From positions 2,790,001 through 2,854,000 of the forward strand of contig OZ223306.1 of the NCBI GenBank assembly GCA_965140735.1: a stretch of DNA of 64,000 bases. Direction: 5' to 3'. The translations under genes were made by a program, and so were the position numbers. Below, one piece after another: positions 1-8,431 of the stretch (position 1 is its first letter; each line of letters starts with the position of its first letter). The notes under the pieces are model-generated. The model was not told the DNA's origin and ran no database searches. It saw only the letters and a program-made list of their open reading frames with translations. The stretch is from Fusibacter_A sp965140735. Lineage in GTDB: Bacteria > Bacillota > Clostridia > Peptostreptococcales > Acidaminobacteraceae.

Positions 1-521
1 GGAATAAGAGTCGCAATGCCCATCCGCCAATCCACTAAAAGTATCAGCGCTATTAAAACTATAGGTGAAATAATACTGCCAGCCATATCTGGAAGCTGAT
101 GCGCTAAAAAAGTATGTGTCGTTGCAGCCCCATCATTTACGACTTTACGTATTTTTCCGCTTGAATATTGATCAAAAAAACCAAGTGGCATACTCATTAT
201 TTTTTCCATGCCTATTTTTTGCATCCCTATTTCAACCCTAAAAGCTGCAAGATGCGAGCTCATAAGCGATAGAAAATAGATAACAACCCCACCAGCAGCA
301 CTTGCAAAAGCGAGCCATGCATAAAAGTTAATATTCATGACATCACTTGCTTGTGGATTCGATAAGATCTCACGCACTATATACCATACAAACACAAAAG
401 GCAATATATTGAGAATCGCTGAAACACCTGACAATACTAATGCCAATGGTAAAAGCACTTTTTTCTTACCCATATAGGGTATAAATCTTTTTAAAACAAA
501 ACTTTTTTTTGAAACTGACAT
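1..521 (-). CDS. ABC transporter permease/ATPase, YbtP/IrtA-like (partial)
   Basis: The first 173 codons of a gene that runs off the left edge. The ATG at 521 follows a GGAGG site and lies 13 bases after the upstream ATPase gene. The visible part is the transmembrane domain of an exporter-fold ABC protein: hydrophobic helices at about residues 20-55 and 75-95, then a cytoplasmic loop with GFFDQYSSGKIRK and HTFLAHQLPD, then another helix. That HTFLAHQLPD-type loop is typical of the YbtP/YbtQ/IrtAB group, exporter-fold proteins that import siderophore-bound metal (family knowledge). The neighbours and the Fur-like promoter fit an iron or metallophore role. The nucleotide-binding domain is outside the window, so family assignment rests on the N-terminal third only. 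Confidence 0.8.
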   Translation of the reverse strand, partial: MSVSKKSFVLKRFIPYMGKKKVLLPLALVLSGVSAILNILPFVFVWYIVREILSNPQASDVMNINFYAWLAFASAAGGVVIYFLSLMSSHLAAFRVEIGMQKIGMEKIMSMPLGFFDQYSSGKIRKVVNDGAATTHTFLAHQLPDMAGSIISPIVLIALILLVDWRMGIATLI

Positions 522-534
522 ACTGTTTATCCTC

Positions 535-2013
535 CTATTTATTATTCATATCTTCAAAGCAATTGATGAGCTTTTTTTTAGTTTCATGATTAAGAGAAAA
601 ATCTTGAGAAATACAGCCTTCTTTTAAGTAAATAATTCTATTGCATACGTTTGTAATAAATTCATAATCATGAGTAATCAAAATCACAGTCCTACCGTCT
701 GCTGCTAAATCAGTCACAATCGTACATACTCTTTCCATATTAAATCGATCTAATCCGCTAGTGGGTTCATCCATAATTACAATATTCGCTGCTTTTACTA
801 AAGATAACCCAATTGTAACTCTTTGCTTTTGCCCCCCAGATAAAGCTGCTGGGTGGGTTTCTCCAAATTCAGATAAGGCCATTGCCTCAAGCGCTGACTC
901 TACTTTTTCTTCTATACATAAGATATCTTCGTTCCCTATTGTAAGTTCTCTTTTCACACTTTCTGTAAACAATTGATAGTCTGCATCTTGCATAACAAAC
1001 GAAACGTGATGCCGTCTTTTTTTATAAGGCGTTTTTCTATGGCCAAAAAAAACAGCACCTTCATTTTCTTTATGAATCCCTGATAAAAGGCGTCCTAATG
1101 TCGTCTTGCCCACCCCATTATTCCCAATAAGACCAATAATTTCGCCTTCAGAACACTTAAAACTGATATCATTTAAGAGCTTATGATTTTTTTTATAAGC
1201 AAAAGTCACGTGTTCTAATTTTAGAACCTCTTTTGCCTCTGCCGGAACACATACACCTCTAACTGGATTATCAAGTGGCATCATACTGCGAAGCCCTCTA
1301 CGGATCAATTCATCATAGGAAAGTTTAAGAAATGCATTCTGAACAAATACTTCTTTTAATATCCCCTCATCAAAATACAACACCTTATCTAATAATTCTT
1401 TTAAATAATAGAGTCTATGTTCAGAAATGATGATAGTGTACCCCTCACTTTTTAACTTTCCTAATAATGTCTTCAGGCGCTCAATAGACTGATAATCTAA
1501 ATTGGATGAGGGTTCGTCCAGAACGAGTATTTTAGACTGTAAAGTATGGACTGAAGCAATTGCAAGTTTCTGCTTTTCACCACTTGAAAGTTTAAAAATA
1601 CTCTTCCCAACAAGATTTTCAATCGCCATACAGTGTGTTGCTGTTTGAATTCTCTTTGAGATTTCCTCACGTTGAATACCGAAGTTTTCACAAGTGAATG
1701 CCAATTCAGATAAAGTATCTACTGTGAAAAACTGACTTCTTGGGTCCTGAAAAACTGATCCAACCTTTTCCGAAATCAAATGAATCGGTACCGCCTTGAC
1801 ATCCACATCTTCTATCATAACTTTGCCTTCAAATTTTCCTTCATAATACTTGGGGATGAGTCCATTAATACATCTTGTAATGGTGGATTTACCACAACCA
1901 CTTTTACCCGTTATGACGACAAATTCACCCTTATCAATCTTGAAAGTCACTTCAGAAATACTATTGGATTCACTGCCCTCATATTTGAAACTTACATTGT
2001 TAAAATTAATCAT
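535..2013 (-). CDS. Energy-coupling-factor ABC ATPase with two nucleotide-binding domains
   Basis: A 492-residue protein with two fused ABC ATPase domains. Domain 1 (about 1-230) has Walker A GKSGCGKST, signature LSSGEKQK and Walker B ILVLDEPSS. Domain 2 (about 265-490) has GNNGVGKTT, LSGGQKQR and IVIMDEPTS. This is the fused EcfA1-EcfA2 (YkoD-like) arrangement that powers energy-coupling-factor importers together with an EcfT protein, which is the gene just upstream. No substrate-binding S component is present; it may lie left of the window. The gap to the EcfT gene is 20 bases, so the two are surely cotranscribed. The substrate is not shown by the protein itself; iron or a metallophore is inferred from the promoter and neighbours. 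Confidence 0.9.
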   Translation of the reverse strand: MINFNNVSFKYEGSESNSISEVTFKIDKGEFVVITGKSGCGKSTITRCINGLIPKYYEGKFEGKVMIEDVDVKAVPIHLISEKVGSVFQDPRSQFFTVDTLSELAFTCENFGIQREEISKRIQTATHCMAIENLVGKSIFKLSSGEKQKLAIASVHTLQSKILVLDEPSSNLDYQSIERLKTLLGKLKSEGYTIIISEHRLYYLKELLDKVLYFDEGILKEVFVQNAFLKLSYDELIRRGLRSMMPLDNPVRGVCVPAEAKEVLKLEHVTFAYKKNHKLLNDISFKCSEGEIIGLIGNNGVGKTTLGRLLSGIHKENEGAVFFGHRKTPYKKRRHHVSFVMQDADYQLFTESVKRELTIGNEDILCIEEKVESALEAMALSEFGETHPAALSGGQKQRVTIGLSLVKAANIVIMDEPTSGLDRFNMERVCTIVTDLAADGRTVILITHDYEFITNVCNRIIYLKEGCISQDFSLNHETKKKLINCFEDMNNK

Positions 2014-2033
2014 GCTTGCGCCTTAATACCTTT

Positions 2034-2759
2034 CTATACATGCCATAGGCTCCGATCTGCTAAAAACACAAAAATACTTCCCAATAATGTAAAACTAAGA
2101 ATAATACCATCTAACTTTTTAAATTTAACATCAAAATAAGCACTTCTTTTATTTTCATGCTCTACGCCCCTCGTAAGTGCCGTTGCCGTTAATTCTTCAG
2201 CAATTTTCAGACTCCTAAACAAAAGTGGGATTAAGGCATATTCCACAGTCCTCAAAGGATGCCTGAACATATTTTTAAAAGAAATCCCAATGCCCCTTAA
2301 ATGCATACTATTCTTTATAGCCCCCATTTCAGATCTAATTGTTGGCACAAATCTAAAAGCCACAATAATCGCCAACATAACGCCTTTGGGGAATTTCATT
2401 TTCTCAAGTGACGTGATCATCTCGCTGGTTTTAACCGTATTCACGAGAATAGATGCGATCATAATAATAGGAATAAATTTGCAAAACAAATAAAAAAGTA
2501 AGCTGAAAAACATCTTTGCATTGCCAAATTGATACATCAAGAAAAAATAATTAAAAAATACAATTGCAAGGTAGATTGATGTAAAAATAGATGCCTTTTT
2601 ATACATTTTCACCATAATCATTAGTACAAATGCAATCGTAAAACACAAATGATTTGCTATTTCACTTGATGCAACGAACATGGTGATACAAAATAAAACA
2701 TTAATTATAAATAGAGTTCTCGGGTCAATTTTAATTTGGTTCTGATTAGATTGAATCAT
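2034..2759 (-). CDS. EcfT/CbiQ-type transmembrane component
   Basis: A 241-residue integral membrane protein with about five or six hydrophobic segments and the two short basic coupling motifs of EcfT proteins, seen as HLRGIGI near residue 150 and ALTRGVE near residue 195. These contact the ATPase subunits in energy-coupling-factor transporters. The ATG has a strong GGGAGG site, and the gene is the first of an operon with the double ATPase and the YbtP-like protein. Its promoter at 2801-2830 carries a perfect 19-bp dyad between the -35 and -10. It is a genuine EcfT-family protein; the transported substrate is inferred only. Confidence 0.88.
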   Translation of the reverse strand: MIQSNQNQIKIDPRTLFIINVLFCITMFVASSEIANHLCFTIAFVLMIMVKMYKKASIFTSIYLAIVFFNYFFLMYQFGNAKMFFSLLFYLFCKFIPIIMIASILVNTVKTSEMITSLEKMKFPKGVMLAIIVAFRFVPTIRSEMGAIKNSMHLRGIGISFKNMFRHPLRTVEYALIPLLFRSLKIAEELTATALTRGVEHENKRSAYFDVKFKKLDGIILSFTLLGSIFVFLADRSLWHV

Positions 2760-2786
2760 CTAAAATGCCTCCCTAGATATACGAGA

Positions 2787-2830
2787 TTGAGTCTCAAATC
2801 ATTATAATTGAGAACCGTTCTCAATGTCTA
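2787..2830 (-). promoter_or_regulatory. Promoter with Fur-like dyad in the spacer
   Basis: On the minus strand a -35 TAGACA (2825-2830) and -10 TATAAT (2801-2806) are 18 bases apart. The spacer is almost exactly the perfect palindrome ATTGAGAACCGTTCTCAAT (2807-2825), a 7-1-7 dyad TGAGAAC-C-GTTCTCA like Fur-family operators. A second short palindrome TTGAGTCTCAA (2787-2797) lies near the expected start of transcription. A repressor bound at either site would block the ecfT operon. Fur is the likeliest owner, but the dyad departs from the classic box, so a related metalloregulator or the upstream AraC protein are alternatives. Confidence 0.75.
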
Positions 2831-2858
2831 CTCCAAAAAAACAATTCAAAATGATCCA

Positions 2859-2886
2859 AAAAACAAAAAAATTCCCGATTGGGAAC
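2859..2886 (-). terminator. Intrinsic terminator of the AraC-type gene
   Basis: On the minus strand a short hairpin GTTCCC-AATC-GGGAAT is followed by a long T-rich run (TTTTTTGTTTTTT). It starts just after the stop codon at 2889 and separates the regulator from the ecfT promoter. Confidence 0.75.
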
Positions 2887-2888
2887 TT

Positions 2889-3860
2889 TTAAGATTTTCT
2901 ATATTTAAGTGGCGTTACTTGATTATACTGCTTGAAAAGTTGAGCAAACTTACTTGGATTTTCATAACCAACTTCATTGGCAATCTGTAAAATTGTTAGA
3001 TTTGTGTGTTTAAGCAAATCTTTTGCTTTGTTGATTCTCATTCTTTGTATGTAAGTATATACAGTATCTCCGGTGACTTCTTTAAACCCTTTTTGCAACT
3101 TATAGATACTCATATCCAACTTACAGGCTAAAGCCTTAACAGAAGGGCTACTTTCAAGGTCTTTCCTAATGATATTCTGTGCGATTTCAATCTTATCACG
3201 TTCGGACATAGAACAGCATGACTTACACAAGTAATTTCTTTCATCAATTATTCTTACAATAAATTCTAAAGTTTTATATTTAAGATTTACATAATCCAAT
3301 ATTTCTCCCACAGAAATGGTATCAATTTGACTCGTAATTTTTTCGACTTCATAACTAGCTTCTTCAATAATTAAAACATCTTCCTCAAAAAGTTGATTTA
3401 GATACTTTTGCCAATCTAACGCATTGGCATCTTCCCACTTAGGATTTGCTGCTCTTTTTAGCATCTGACACCCCATAGATACGGAAATCGTTTTACAATC
3501 CTTGAATTTAAAATGAAAGTGATCTACATCATTAAACACTTTATGAATAAAGATATCTCCGGCTTTAAGCTTATAAACCTCATGACTTGGGAGCATTAAA
3601 ATCTCAGCTTCACCATAATAACAATAGCCTATTTCAAGTAAGTTATCTTCGAATTCCCTGTTATCAAAATCAAGTTCTATCTGGTCATACGCTTCTAATG
3701 TTGTGAGCTCTAATCCATCTTCAATTTTTATTCTTGATAAACTACCAGATCCCAAATCTTCCTTGATAACATACTTCTTGCCAAAGCGTTCATCACAAAT
3801 TTTACAGCAACACGTATTTTCAATATGATTAAAGTAAGCTTCAATTACATCTAATTTCAT
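2889..3860 (-). CDS. AraC-family regulator with Cys clusters
   Basis: A 323-residue regulator. The C-terminal ~100 residues hold two helix-turn-helix units of the AraC/XylS type (SVKALACKLDMSIYKLQKGFK and ILQIANEVGYENPSKFAQLFKQ). The N-terminal part looks like a cupin-like sensing domain with many beta strands. Unusually it has a CCCKIC cluster at residues 17-22 and a CKSCC cluster at 212-216, plus further cysteines at 80, 122 and 131. Regulators of this class lie next to YbtP-type siderophore importers and activate them when the siderophore is present (family knowledge). Here the gene precedes the ecfT operon on the same strand and has its own Fur-like promoter. Sensing of a metal or metallophore through the cysteines is inference. 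Confidence 0.85.
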   Translation of the reverse strand: MKLDVIEAYFNHIENTCCCKICDERFGKKYVIKEDLGSGSLSRIKIEDGLELTTLEAYDQIELDFDNREFEDNLLEIGYCYYGEAEILMLPSHEVYKLKAGDIFIHKVFNDVDHFHFKFKDCKTISVSMGCQMLKRAANPKWEDANALDWQKYLNQLFEEDVLIIEEASYEVEKITSQIDTISVGEILDYVNLKYKTLEFIVRIIDERNYLCKSCCSMSERDKIEIAQNIIRKDLESSPSVKALACKLDMSIYKLQKGFKEVTGDTVYTYIQRMRINKAKDLLKHTNLTILQIANEVGYENPSKFAQLFKQYNQVTPLKYRKS

Positions 3861-3920
3861 TTCCTAGCCCTCATAAGCAATAGACTCTCAGTTAATAAAA
3901 CCGTTAACAGTCACTTTTGT

Positions 3921-3972
3921 TGATAACTATTCTCATTTACAACATTATATTTTATATCTTCCACTCTGTCAA
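3921..3972 (-). promoter_or_regulatory. Strong sigma-A promoter overlapped by a Fur-like box
   Basis: Minus strand: -35 TTGACA (3967-3972), 17-base spacer, -10 TATAAT (3944-3949), a consensus promoter for the AraC gene. Just downstream, covering the probable start of transcription, is TGATAACTATTCTCA read on the plus strand (3921-3935). It matches the 7-1-7 Fur box TGATAATNATTATCA at 13 of 15 positions. Iron-repressed expression is a reasonable inference. Confidence 0.75.
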
Positions 3973-4040
3973 CGTTCTTATACCTATAATGTGACACTAT
4001 AACGACATATTTTGATCTTATTTCACTGGCCTTATATTAT

Positions 4041-4085
4041 AAAAAGCGTTGTACATCAACCCTAATTTGATGAACAACGCTTTAG
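4041..4085 (-). terminator. Terminator downstream of the diguanylate cyclase
   Basis: Long inverted repeat with arms AAGCGTTGTaCATCAA and TTGATGaACAACGCTT, followed on the minus strand by TTTTTAT. It lies directly after the stop codon of the GGDEF gene. The upstream sequence is T-rich on the other strand too, so it may act in both directions. Confidence 0.8.
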
Positions 4086-4091
4086 TTAAAT

Positions 4092-5177
4092 TCAGCTTAT
4101 AACCACTTTATTCTTACCTGATCTCTTGGCTTCATACAAATTTTTATCCGCTAAATCAATCAATTCCATTGCAGTTTGCTCTTCTAAACACGCACCACCA
4201 ATACTAACTGTTACCTTGACCTCTTTGGAAAATACAAGTTCTTCCACACCAAGCCTAAATCGATCTGCAATTTTAATAATCATACCATTCTGGATATGAG
4301 GCATGACAATCAAGAATTCTTCACCACCATATCGCCCTACGATATCCCCTTCCCTAGAGTGAACTTTAAGCATGTTTGCAATGGCTTTAATCACTTCATC
4401 TCCAAAGAGATGACCATAGGTATCATTGATCAGTTTAAAATCATCAATATCCAATATTAATATACAAAGATGACCTTTTAATTTATGCCTATGTTCTACA
4501 GATTTACCGATAAAATCGTGAATATAGGCATTGTTATAAAGCTGTGTCATTGAATCCCTAATCGCAAGGTTTTCAAGTTTTTCATTTTGCTCTTGAAGCA
4601 TAATGTGATTTTTCTTAATTTCAAACCTTTGTTTCGCAAACAATCTTGCCAAACTAACAGCAATAACGGTGTATATAATAGATGTAAACATGATATCAGT
4701 GGTAAGGTACGTTTCTCCATAAAGTCTATGGCCTATCGAAAGAAATATCACATTATTTAATATCATCAATAAAGCCGTGTATTCAAATCTCATGGTAACC
4801 ATCATAGATAACACTACTAGTACAAGCGCAAATGTCGTCAAATTACCTTGCTTAACTTGATCCATGATTGTAAATGTAGTCCCCCATGTTATGATAGAGA
4901 CAAAATACACTTTCTCAAGAATCGAATTCAAAAGTATGTTCGTATAGTCTTTTTTCTTTTGATAATAAATAGTGGATAAAATCACTATGTGAAATACAAT
5001 AATAATTGCGATATAAACCTTGACATCCTCGTGAAAAGCCCCCATTACCGACAGTATCAAATCAAGCAATTCTATTAAAGTAAAGATCCCACCTATTGTT
5101 AAAATCCGATCTAAATTCTCTTGAAAAATAATGGCATGAATTCTTTGATTTTGAGTCAAGTTTTCCACATGAAACAC
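4092..5177 (-). CDS. Membrane diguanylate cyclase (GGDEF)
   Basis: A 361-residue protein with five or six membrane-spanning segments in residues 30-185, a short coiled linker rich in E, K and N, and a GGDEF domain in the last ~165 residues. The active-site motif is GGEEF in GRYGGEEF. The inhibitory-site motif RxxD (REGD) lies five residues before it, as in product-inhibited cyclases. It should make cyclic di-GMP in response to a membrane or envelope cue sensed by the N-terminal domain, which resembles 5-7TM MASE-type sensors. The start at 5177 is supported by AGAGGTG upstream. Single-gene unit. Confidence 0.92.
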   Translation of the reverse strand: MFHVENLTQNQRIHAIIFQENLDRILTIGGIFTLIELLDLILSVMGAFHEDVKVYIAIIIVFHIVILSTIYYQKKKDYTNILLNSILEKVYFVSIITWGTTFTIMDQVKQGNLTTFALVLVVLSMMVTMRFEYTALLMILNNVIFLSIGHRLYGETYLTTDIMFTSIIYTVIAVSLARLFAKQRFEIKKNHIMLQEQNEKLENLAIRDSMTQLYNNAYIHDFIGKSVEHRHKLKGHLCILILDIDDFKLINDTYGHLFGDEVIKAIANMLKVHSREGDIVGRYGGEEFLIVMPHIQNGMIIKIADRFRLGVEELVFSKEVKVTVSIGGACLEEQTAMELIDLADKNLYEAKRSGKNKVVIS

Positions 5178-5393
5178 CTCTTTTTACCATCCCATTTCTG
5201 ATGGATATTTTTAGCCGTCTTATATATACCCTTTTTTCATTAATTTAAGAGTTAATTGCACCAATCAAATTTACCATTTCAATAGCGCCCATTGCAACAC
5301 CAAATCCTTTATCACTTCACATGATGAACTTTGGATGTCAATTGTCTTTATTTTAATTATAGCTTATTATTTTTCCTAAATTTGTTTATAAGA

Positions 5394-5421
5394 TTGAAAA
5401 AATAGATCAGTAGATTATAAT
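5394..5421 (+). promoter_or_regulatory. Promoter of the AbrB-type transporter gene
   Basis: -35 TTGAAA (5394-5399), 16-base spacer, -10 TATAAT (5416-5421), 31 bases before the start codon. Confidence 0.7.
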
Positions 5422-5452
5422 GTAAAGTAACAATAGAAACGGAGGAAATCAC

Positions 5453-6538
5453 TTGTACTCAATCATATCATTAATCATTCTTTTTGCAATAAGTTATTTT
5501 GGATATAGGCTATTTGACTTGGTTCACTTTCCTGCAAGTCGGATCGTAGGCCCTATTTTTGCAGTGACACTCATCCAAGTATTTGGATTTTCTACTGGTG
5601 TACCAAGTCTATTTAAAATGGGTTTTTCTGTAGTATTTGGGATCTATCTTGGACTTAGATTTGATAAAAATGCTCAAATGCGGCTAAAACAAGCAATTGT
5701 TCCTGCTCTTGTACTTTCTATAGTCTATATTTTTATCACAATTTTATATGGTAACCTCTTAACAACCGTAAGCCATATGGATCAAAATACCGCTTTTTTA
5801 GCGGTCATTCCCGGTGGGGTAGCTGAAGCTGGAGTATTGGCAGTTTCCTTTAATGCCAATTTAGCACAAGTTTCTTCTTTTCAACTGATCCGATATCTAT
5901 CAATCGTTTTCGTCATGCCCTTACTGTCGAAATTTATCATTGTCCCTTTGATTAACCGCCACAATTCAAACGAAAATAATGTCCCCCATATAGATACCCA
6001 CTCAGAAACAAGCACCTCTATTGAGTTGGAATCAAAGACAAACGCACCAAGTTATTCTTCTATCTGGTTTTTGATCGTGGGCATTTTAGGGTCTTCTCTA
6101 TTCTATAAAATTCATTTTCCTGCTGCACTTTTGCTAGGTGCAACGGCTTTTGTCGCTCTTTTACAAACAATTTCTCCTGTTAGCTTCAAGCAACCAAATG
6201 TGCGCTACTATGAATGGGCTCAAATCGGTATGGGAGCTGTAATTGGCACAAGTTTCACAAAAGATAGCTTTATGCAAATGGGAACTTTAGTCGGGCCTAT
6301 GCTCATGATGACGTTCTTAATTGTAACCACCAGCATAATTCTAGGTTTCGTCTTTTCTAAGATTTTCAAAATGGATTATATTACTGGATTGATGAGCGTT
6401 CTACCTGGGGGCATCTCCACTATGATTATTTTAGCGGAGGACTTAGATGCAGATATTGTCACCTTAAGCACATTACAATTAGCACGCCTGATAACCGCAG
6501 TTGCCTTTATTCCAATTCTCTATCAATGGTTGCTTTAA
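5453..6538 (+). CDS. AbrB-family (PF05145) membrane transporter
   Basis: A 361-residue integral membrane protein with two homologous halves of about five helices each, separated by a hydrophilic stretch around residues 175-200. Both halves carry the Gly-rich signature: VIPGGVAEAGVLAVSF in the first and VLPGGISTMIILAEDLDAD in the second, followed by LQLARL. This is the AbrB/ammonia-monooxygenase-like family (PF05145), putative exporters of unknown substrate; despite the name it is unrelated to the AbrB transcription factor. Translation starts at TTG (5453), supported by GGAGG seven bases upstream and the promoter at 5394. Stand-alone gene. Confidence 0.88.
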   Translation: MYSIISLIILFAISYFGYRLFDLVHFPASRIVGPIFAVTLIQVFGFSTGVPSLFKMGFSVVFGIYLGLRFDKNAQMRLKQAIVPALVLSIVYIFITILYGNLLTTVSHMDQNTAFLAVIPGGVAEAGVLAVSFNANLAQVSSFQLIRYLSIVFVMPLLSKFIIVPLINRHNSNENNVPHIDTHSETSTSIELESKTNAPSYSSIWFLIVGILGSSLFYKIHFPAALLLGATAFVALLQTISPVSFKQPNVRYYEWAQIGMGAVIGTSFTKDSFMQMGTLVGPMLMMTFLIVTTSIILGFVFSKIFKMDYITGLMSVLPGGISTMIILAEDLDADIVTLSTLQLARLITAVAFIPILYQWLL

Positions 6539-6588
6539 ACACCAGTATTAACTTTTTCCAAAATTTTATTTATTTTTTTAATAGTGGC

Positions 6589-6619
6589 TTGACTCTCCTT
6601 TGACAGGATGCCTTAAACT
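6589..6619 (+). promoter_or_regulatory. MerR-type promoter with 19-base spacer
   Basis: -35 TTGACT (6589-6594) and -10 TAAACT (6614-6619) are separated by 19 bases. That over-long spacing is the hallmark of promoters activated by MerR-family regulators, which untwist DNA. A weak dyad (CTCC...GGAtG) lies within the spacer. No merR gene is in this window. It would drive the frameshifted small gene at 6664. Confidence 0.4.
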
Positions 6620-6663
6620 AGAGTTGAGGGTGCACACTCAGTCAATATAGGAGGTCGTTAAAT

Positions 6664-6839
6664 ATGTATAATTAAGACCCTTCATTATTAAAAACGGGAT
6701 TAAAGAGAATCAATATGAGATAGATGGCCCTGTGAGAGAAATTTATCATAAGGGGGATTGGATTACTGAAACCCTGATGATATGTCACGGAGATTCAGTA
6801 TTTGATCAAATAGAAATTGTCCAGCTCACCTATCCGTAA
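6664..6839 (+). pseudogene. Small frameshifted gene, unknown family
   Basis: An ATG at 6664 has a perfect GGAGG site but meets a stop after three codons. In the next frame an open stretch of about 55 codons runs from 6672 to the TAA at 6837, with a protein-like sequence (KNGIKENQYEIDGP, REIYHKGDWITETLM). A one- or two-base change near 6670 would join the ATG to this frame. So this is either a pseudogene, a sequencing error, or a small gene starting at an internal GTG. I do not recognise the family. Confidence 0.4.
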
Positions 6840-6844
6840 CTTGA

Positions 6845-6905
6845 AAAAGGTGCCTGTGGATAAATGTCGTTTTTAAACATTTTATCCATAGACACCTTCT
6901 TTTAT
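6845..6905. terminator. Bidirectional terminator
   Basis: Inverted repeat with arms AAGGTGcCTgTGGATAAA (from 6847) and TTATCCAtAGaCACCTT (to 6898), followed on the plus strand by CTTTTATT. On the minus strand the arm is followed by TTTTTCAAG. It lies between the small broken gene and the convergent 236-residue gene. Confidence 0.6.
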
Positions 6906-6967
6906 TGTGAGTACATTGCCAAATGTATGCCCTTTAATCATAATCACATTATCCCCTATTCTAGGGC

Positions 6968-7678
6968 TTATATTTCATCATACGATTTAATTGGTAAAAA
7001 ATCAGATCTCTTGATTAATCCCGCGATGCCACCTGGTGCATCAAACATCAAGTACTCATCATTGTATGCCTCAACGATAATATAAGATTCAATTTGCTCT
7101 GACATGATTTCACCACTAAATGTTAATAATTCTGAATTGGGTTTTATTTTGCCTTCTCTAATATCATCATCATCAAGAATACCGACTTCATCTTTGCGAA
7201 TCCAATAATTATCATAAATAGGTTCTGAATACCTTAGTATCTGAACACAATACCAATCCTCATACTCAGCTTGTATGATGACAACTTTACCTCTTTCAAT
7301 TACTTCATCATAATTGAAGGCTGCTGCTTCTTCAGGAAATGGTTTTAAACTTGCAGTATCCAGTACATACTTTACTTCATTACTTATTAGATTTACTGGT
7401 TTTGACGCTGTAATATACCACTCATTTATCCAACAGAGTTCACCATTTACTTCAATTTCAACAAAATTGCCTTCAATGGATTTCACTAACACACGATCGC
7501 CTTTACTCAGCATTATTTTAGGATAATCTGCATCGTTATAATCAGCTACATCATTTGCTGATACATCATAAACCAATGTGTATGCCTGATTTACTTGTAA
7601 ACTTCCATCTTTTGAATGATAGCAATATAAAGCTACGATCATCAATAATACTAAAATATCAACACTTACCTTCTTCAT
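6968..7678 (-). CDS. Exported SH3-like domain protein, unknown function
   Basis: A 236-residue protein with an N-terminal signal/anchor (residues 3-20, no canonical lipobox although a Cys follows ALY). Residues 55-90 look like a bacterial SH3 unit (MLSKGDRVLVKSIEGNFVEIEV, then CWINEWYI). A second similar stretch covers residues 125-170 (GKVVIIQAEYEDWYCVQI, then YWIRKDEVG). Such domains commonly bind peptidoglycan or help anchor exported proteins. No catalytic domain is visible. It may form a pair with the small membrane-anchored protein upstream on the same strand. Function unassigned. Confidence 0.6.
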   Translation of the reverse strand: MKKVSVDILVLLMIVALYCYHSKDGSLQVNQAYTLVYDVSANDVADYNDADYPKIMLSKGDRVLVKSIEGNFVEIEVNGELCWINEWYITASKPVNLISNEVKYVLDTASLKPFPEEAAAFNYDEVIERGKVVIIQAEYEDWYCVQILRYSEPIYDNYWIRKDEVGILDDDDIREGKIKPNSELLTFSGEIMSEQIESYIIVEAYNDEYLMFDAPGGIAGLIKRSDFLPIKSYDEI

Positions 7679-7775
7679 AAGAATTCTCCAAATCTATAGG
7701 AATTTGATATATAACTACCCCGTTTATATGAAGCACCAACACGAGTCCTTACTTTTAGATTGACATAAAGTTTTT

Positions 7776-8255
7776 TTACTCTGAATTTCCTTTATATGCG
7801 ATCTCTAGAAGTTCATCTAATAATTTGACAATCTTATCATATTCAGCTTCACTGATATGATTAACCTTATTTTTTTCAACGAGTTCATTCACTTCTTCAT
7901 AAATCTCATTTAACACCTTATAAAAGTGAGGCATATCTTCTGAACGAGACATACTAGGTGCTACAATTTCAAAAACAATATCAAATTTTTCATAAAGCAA
8001 TGCTGTCCGATTTAAAAAAACGCCATTTTTATTATTCTTAGTAATTATACTAAGCTCATAAATATGTTGCTTCAACTCATCGATATTGTCTTGATCCGTT
8101 CTCAAATAATAACTTACATTAAATCTCAATTGTTCCTCAAGCACCTCATAAGAACGCTGATAAAATTCTCTTGAACATTGATTTGATTCATAAAAGTGTA
8201 AGACAATCACCAAAACAATTACGCCTAACATTTTTAGTGTTTTGCTGTTCCTCAT
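7776..8255 (-). CDS. Small membrane-anchored protein, unknown
   Basis: A 159-residue protein with one hydrophobic anchor at residues 8-21 and a charged, mostly helical exterior rich in Glu, Asn and Lys. There is no recognisable motif. The start at 8255 is preceded by AGAAGGAGG (minus strand). It precedes the SH3-like gene on the same strand with a ~100-base gap, so the two could be one transcript. I do not recognise the family. Confidence 0.5.
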   Translation of the reverse strand: MRNSKTLKMLGVIVLVIVLHFYESNQCSREFYQRSYEVLEEQLRFNVSYYLRTDQDNIDELKQHIYELSIITKNNKNGVFLNRTALLYEKFDIVFEIVAPSMSRSEDMPHFYKVLNEIYEEVNELVEKNKVNHISEAEYDKIVKLLDELLEIAYKGNSE

Positions 8256-8378
8256 TATGCCTCCTTCTATCTTTTAGGTGTTTCCTCTTACAGTCTAACA
8301 TATTTAGGAAAAAATAGAATGGTTCTAGTAAACCAATAAAATTCAGGAATTCTGTTTTACTGTTTACAAGCATATATT

Positions 8379-8406
8379 TTGTTATATCCGTAAAATATGA
8401 TATAAT
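8379..8406 (+). promoter_or_regulatory. Promoter of the stalk-domain protein gene
   Basis: -35 TTGTTA (8379-8384), 16-base spacer, -10 TATAAT (8401-8406), 26 bases before the ATG at 8432. The GAGGAG ribosome site lies between. Confidence 0.55.
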
Positions 8407-8431
8407 ATGTAAAATTAGTGAGGAGAAACAA

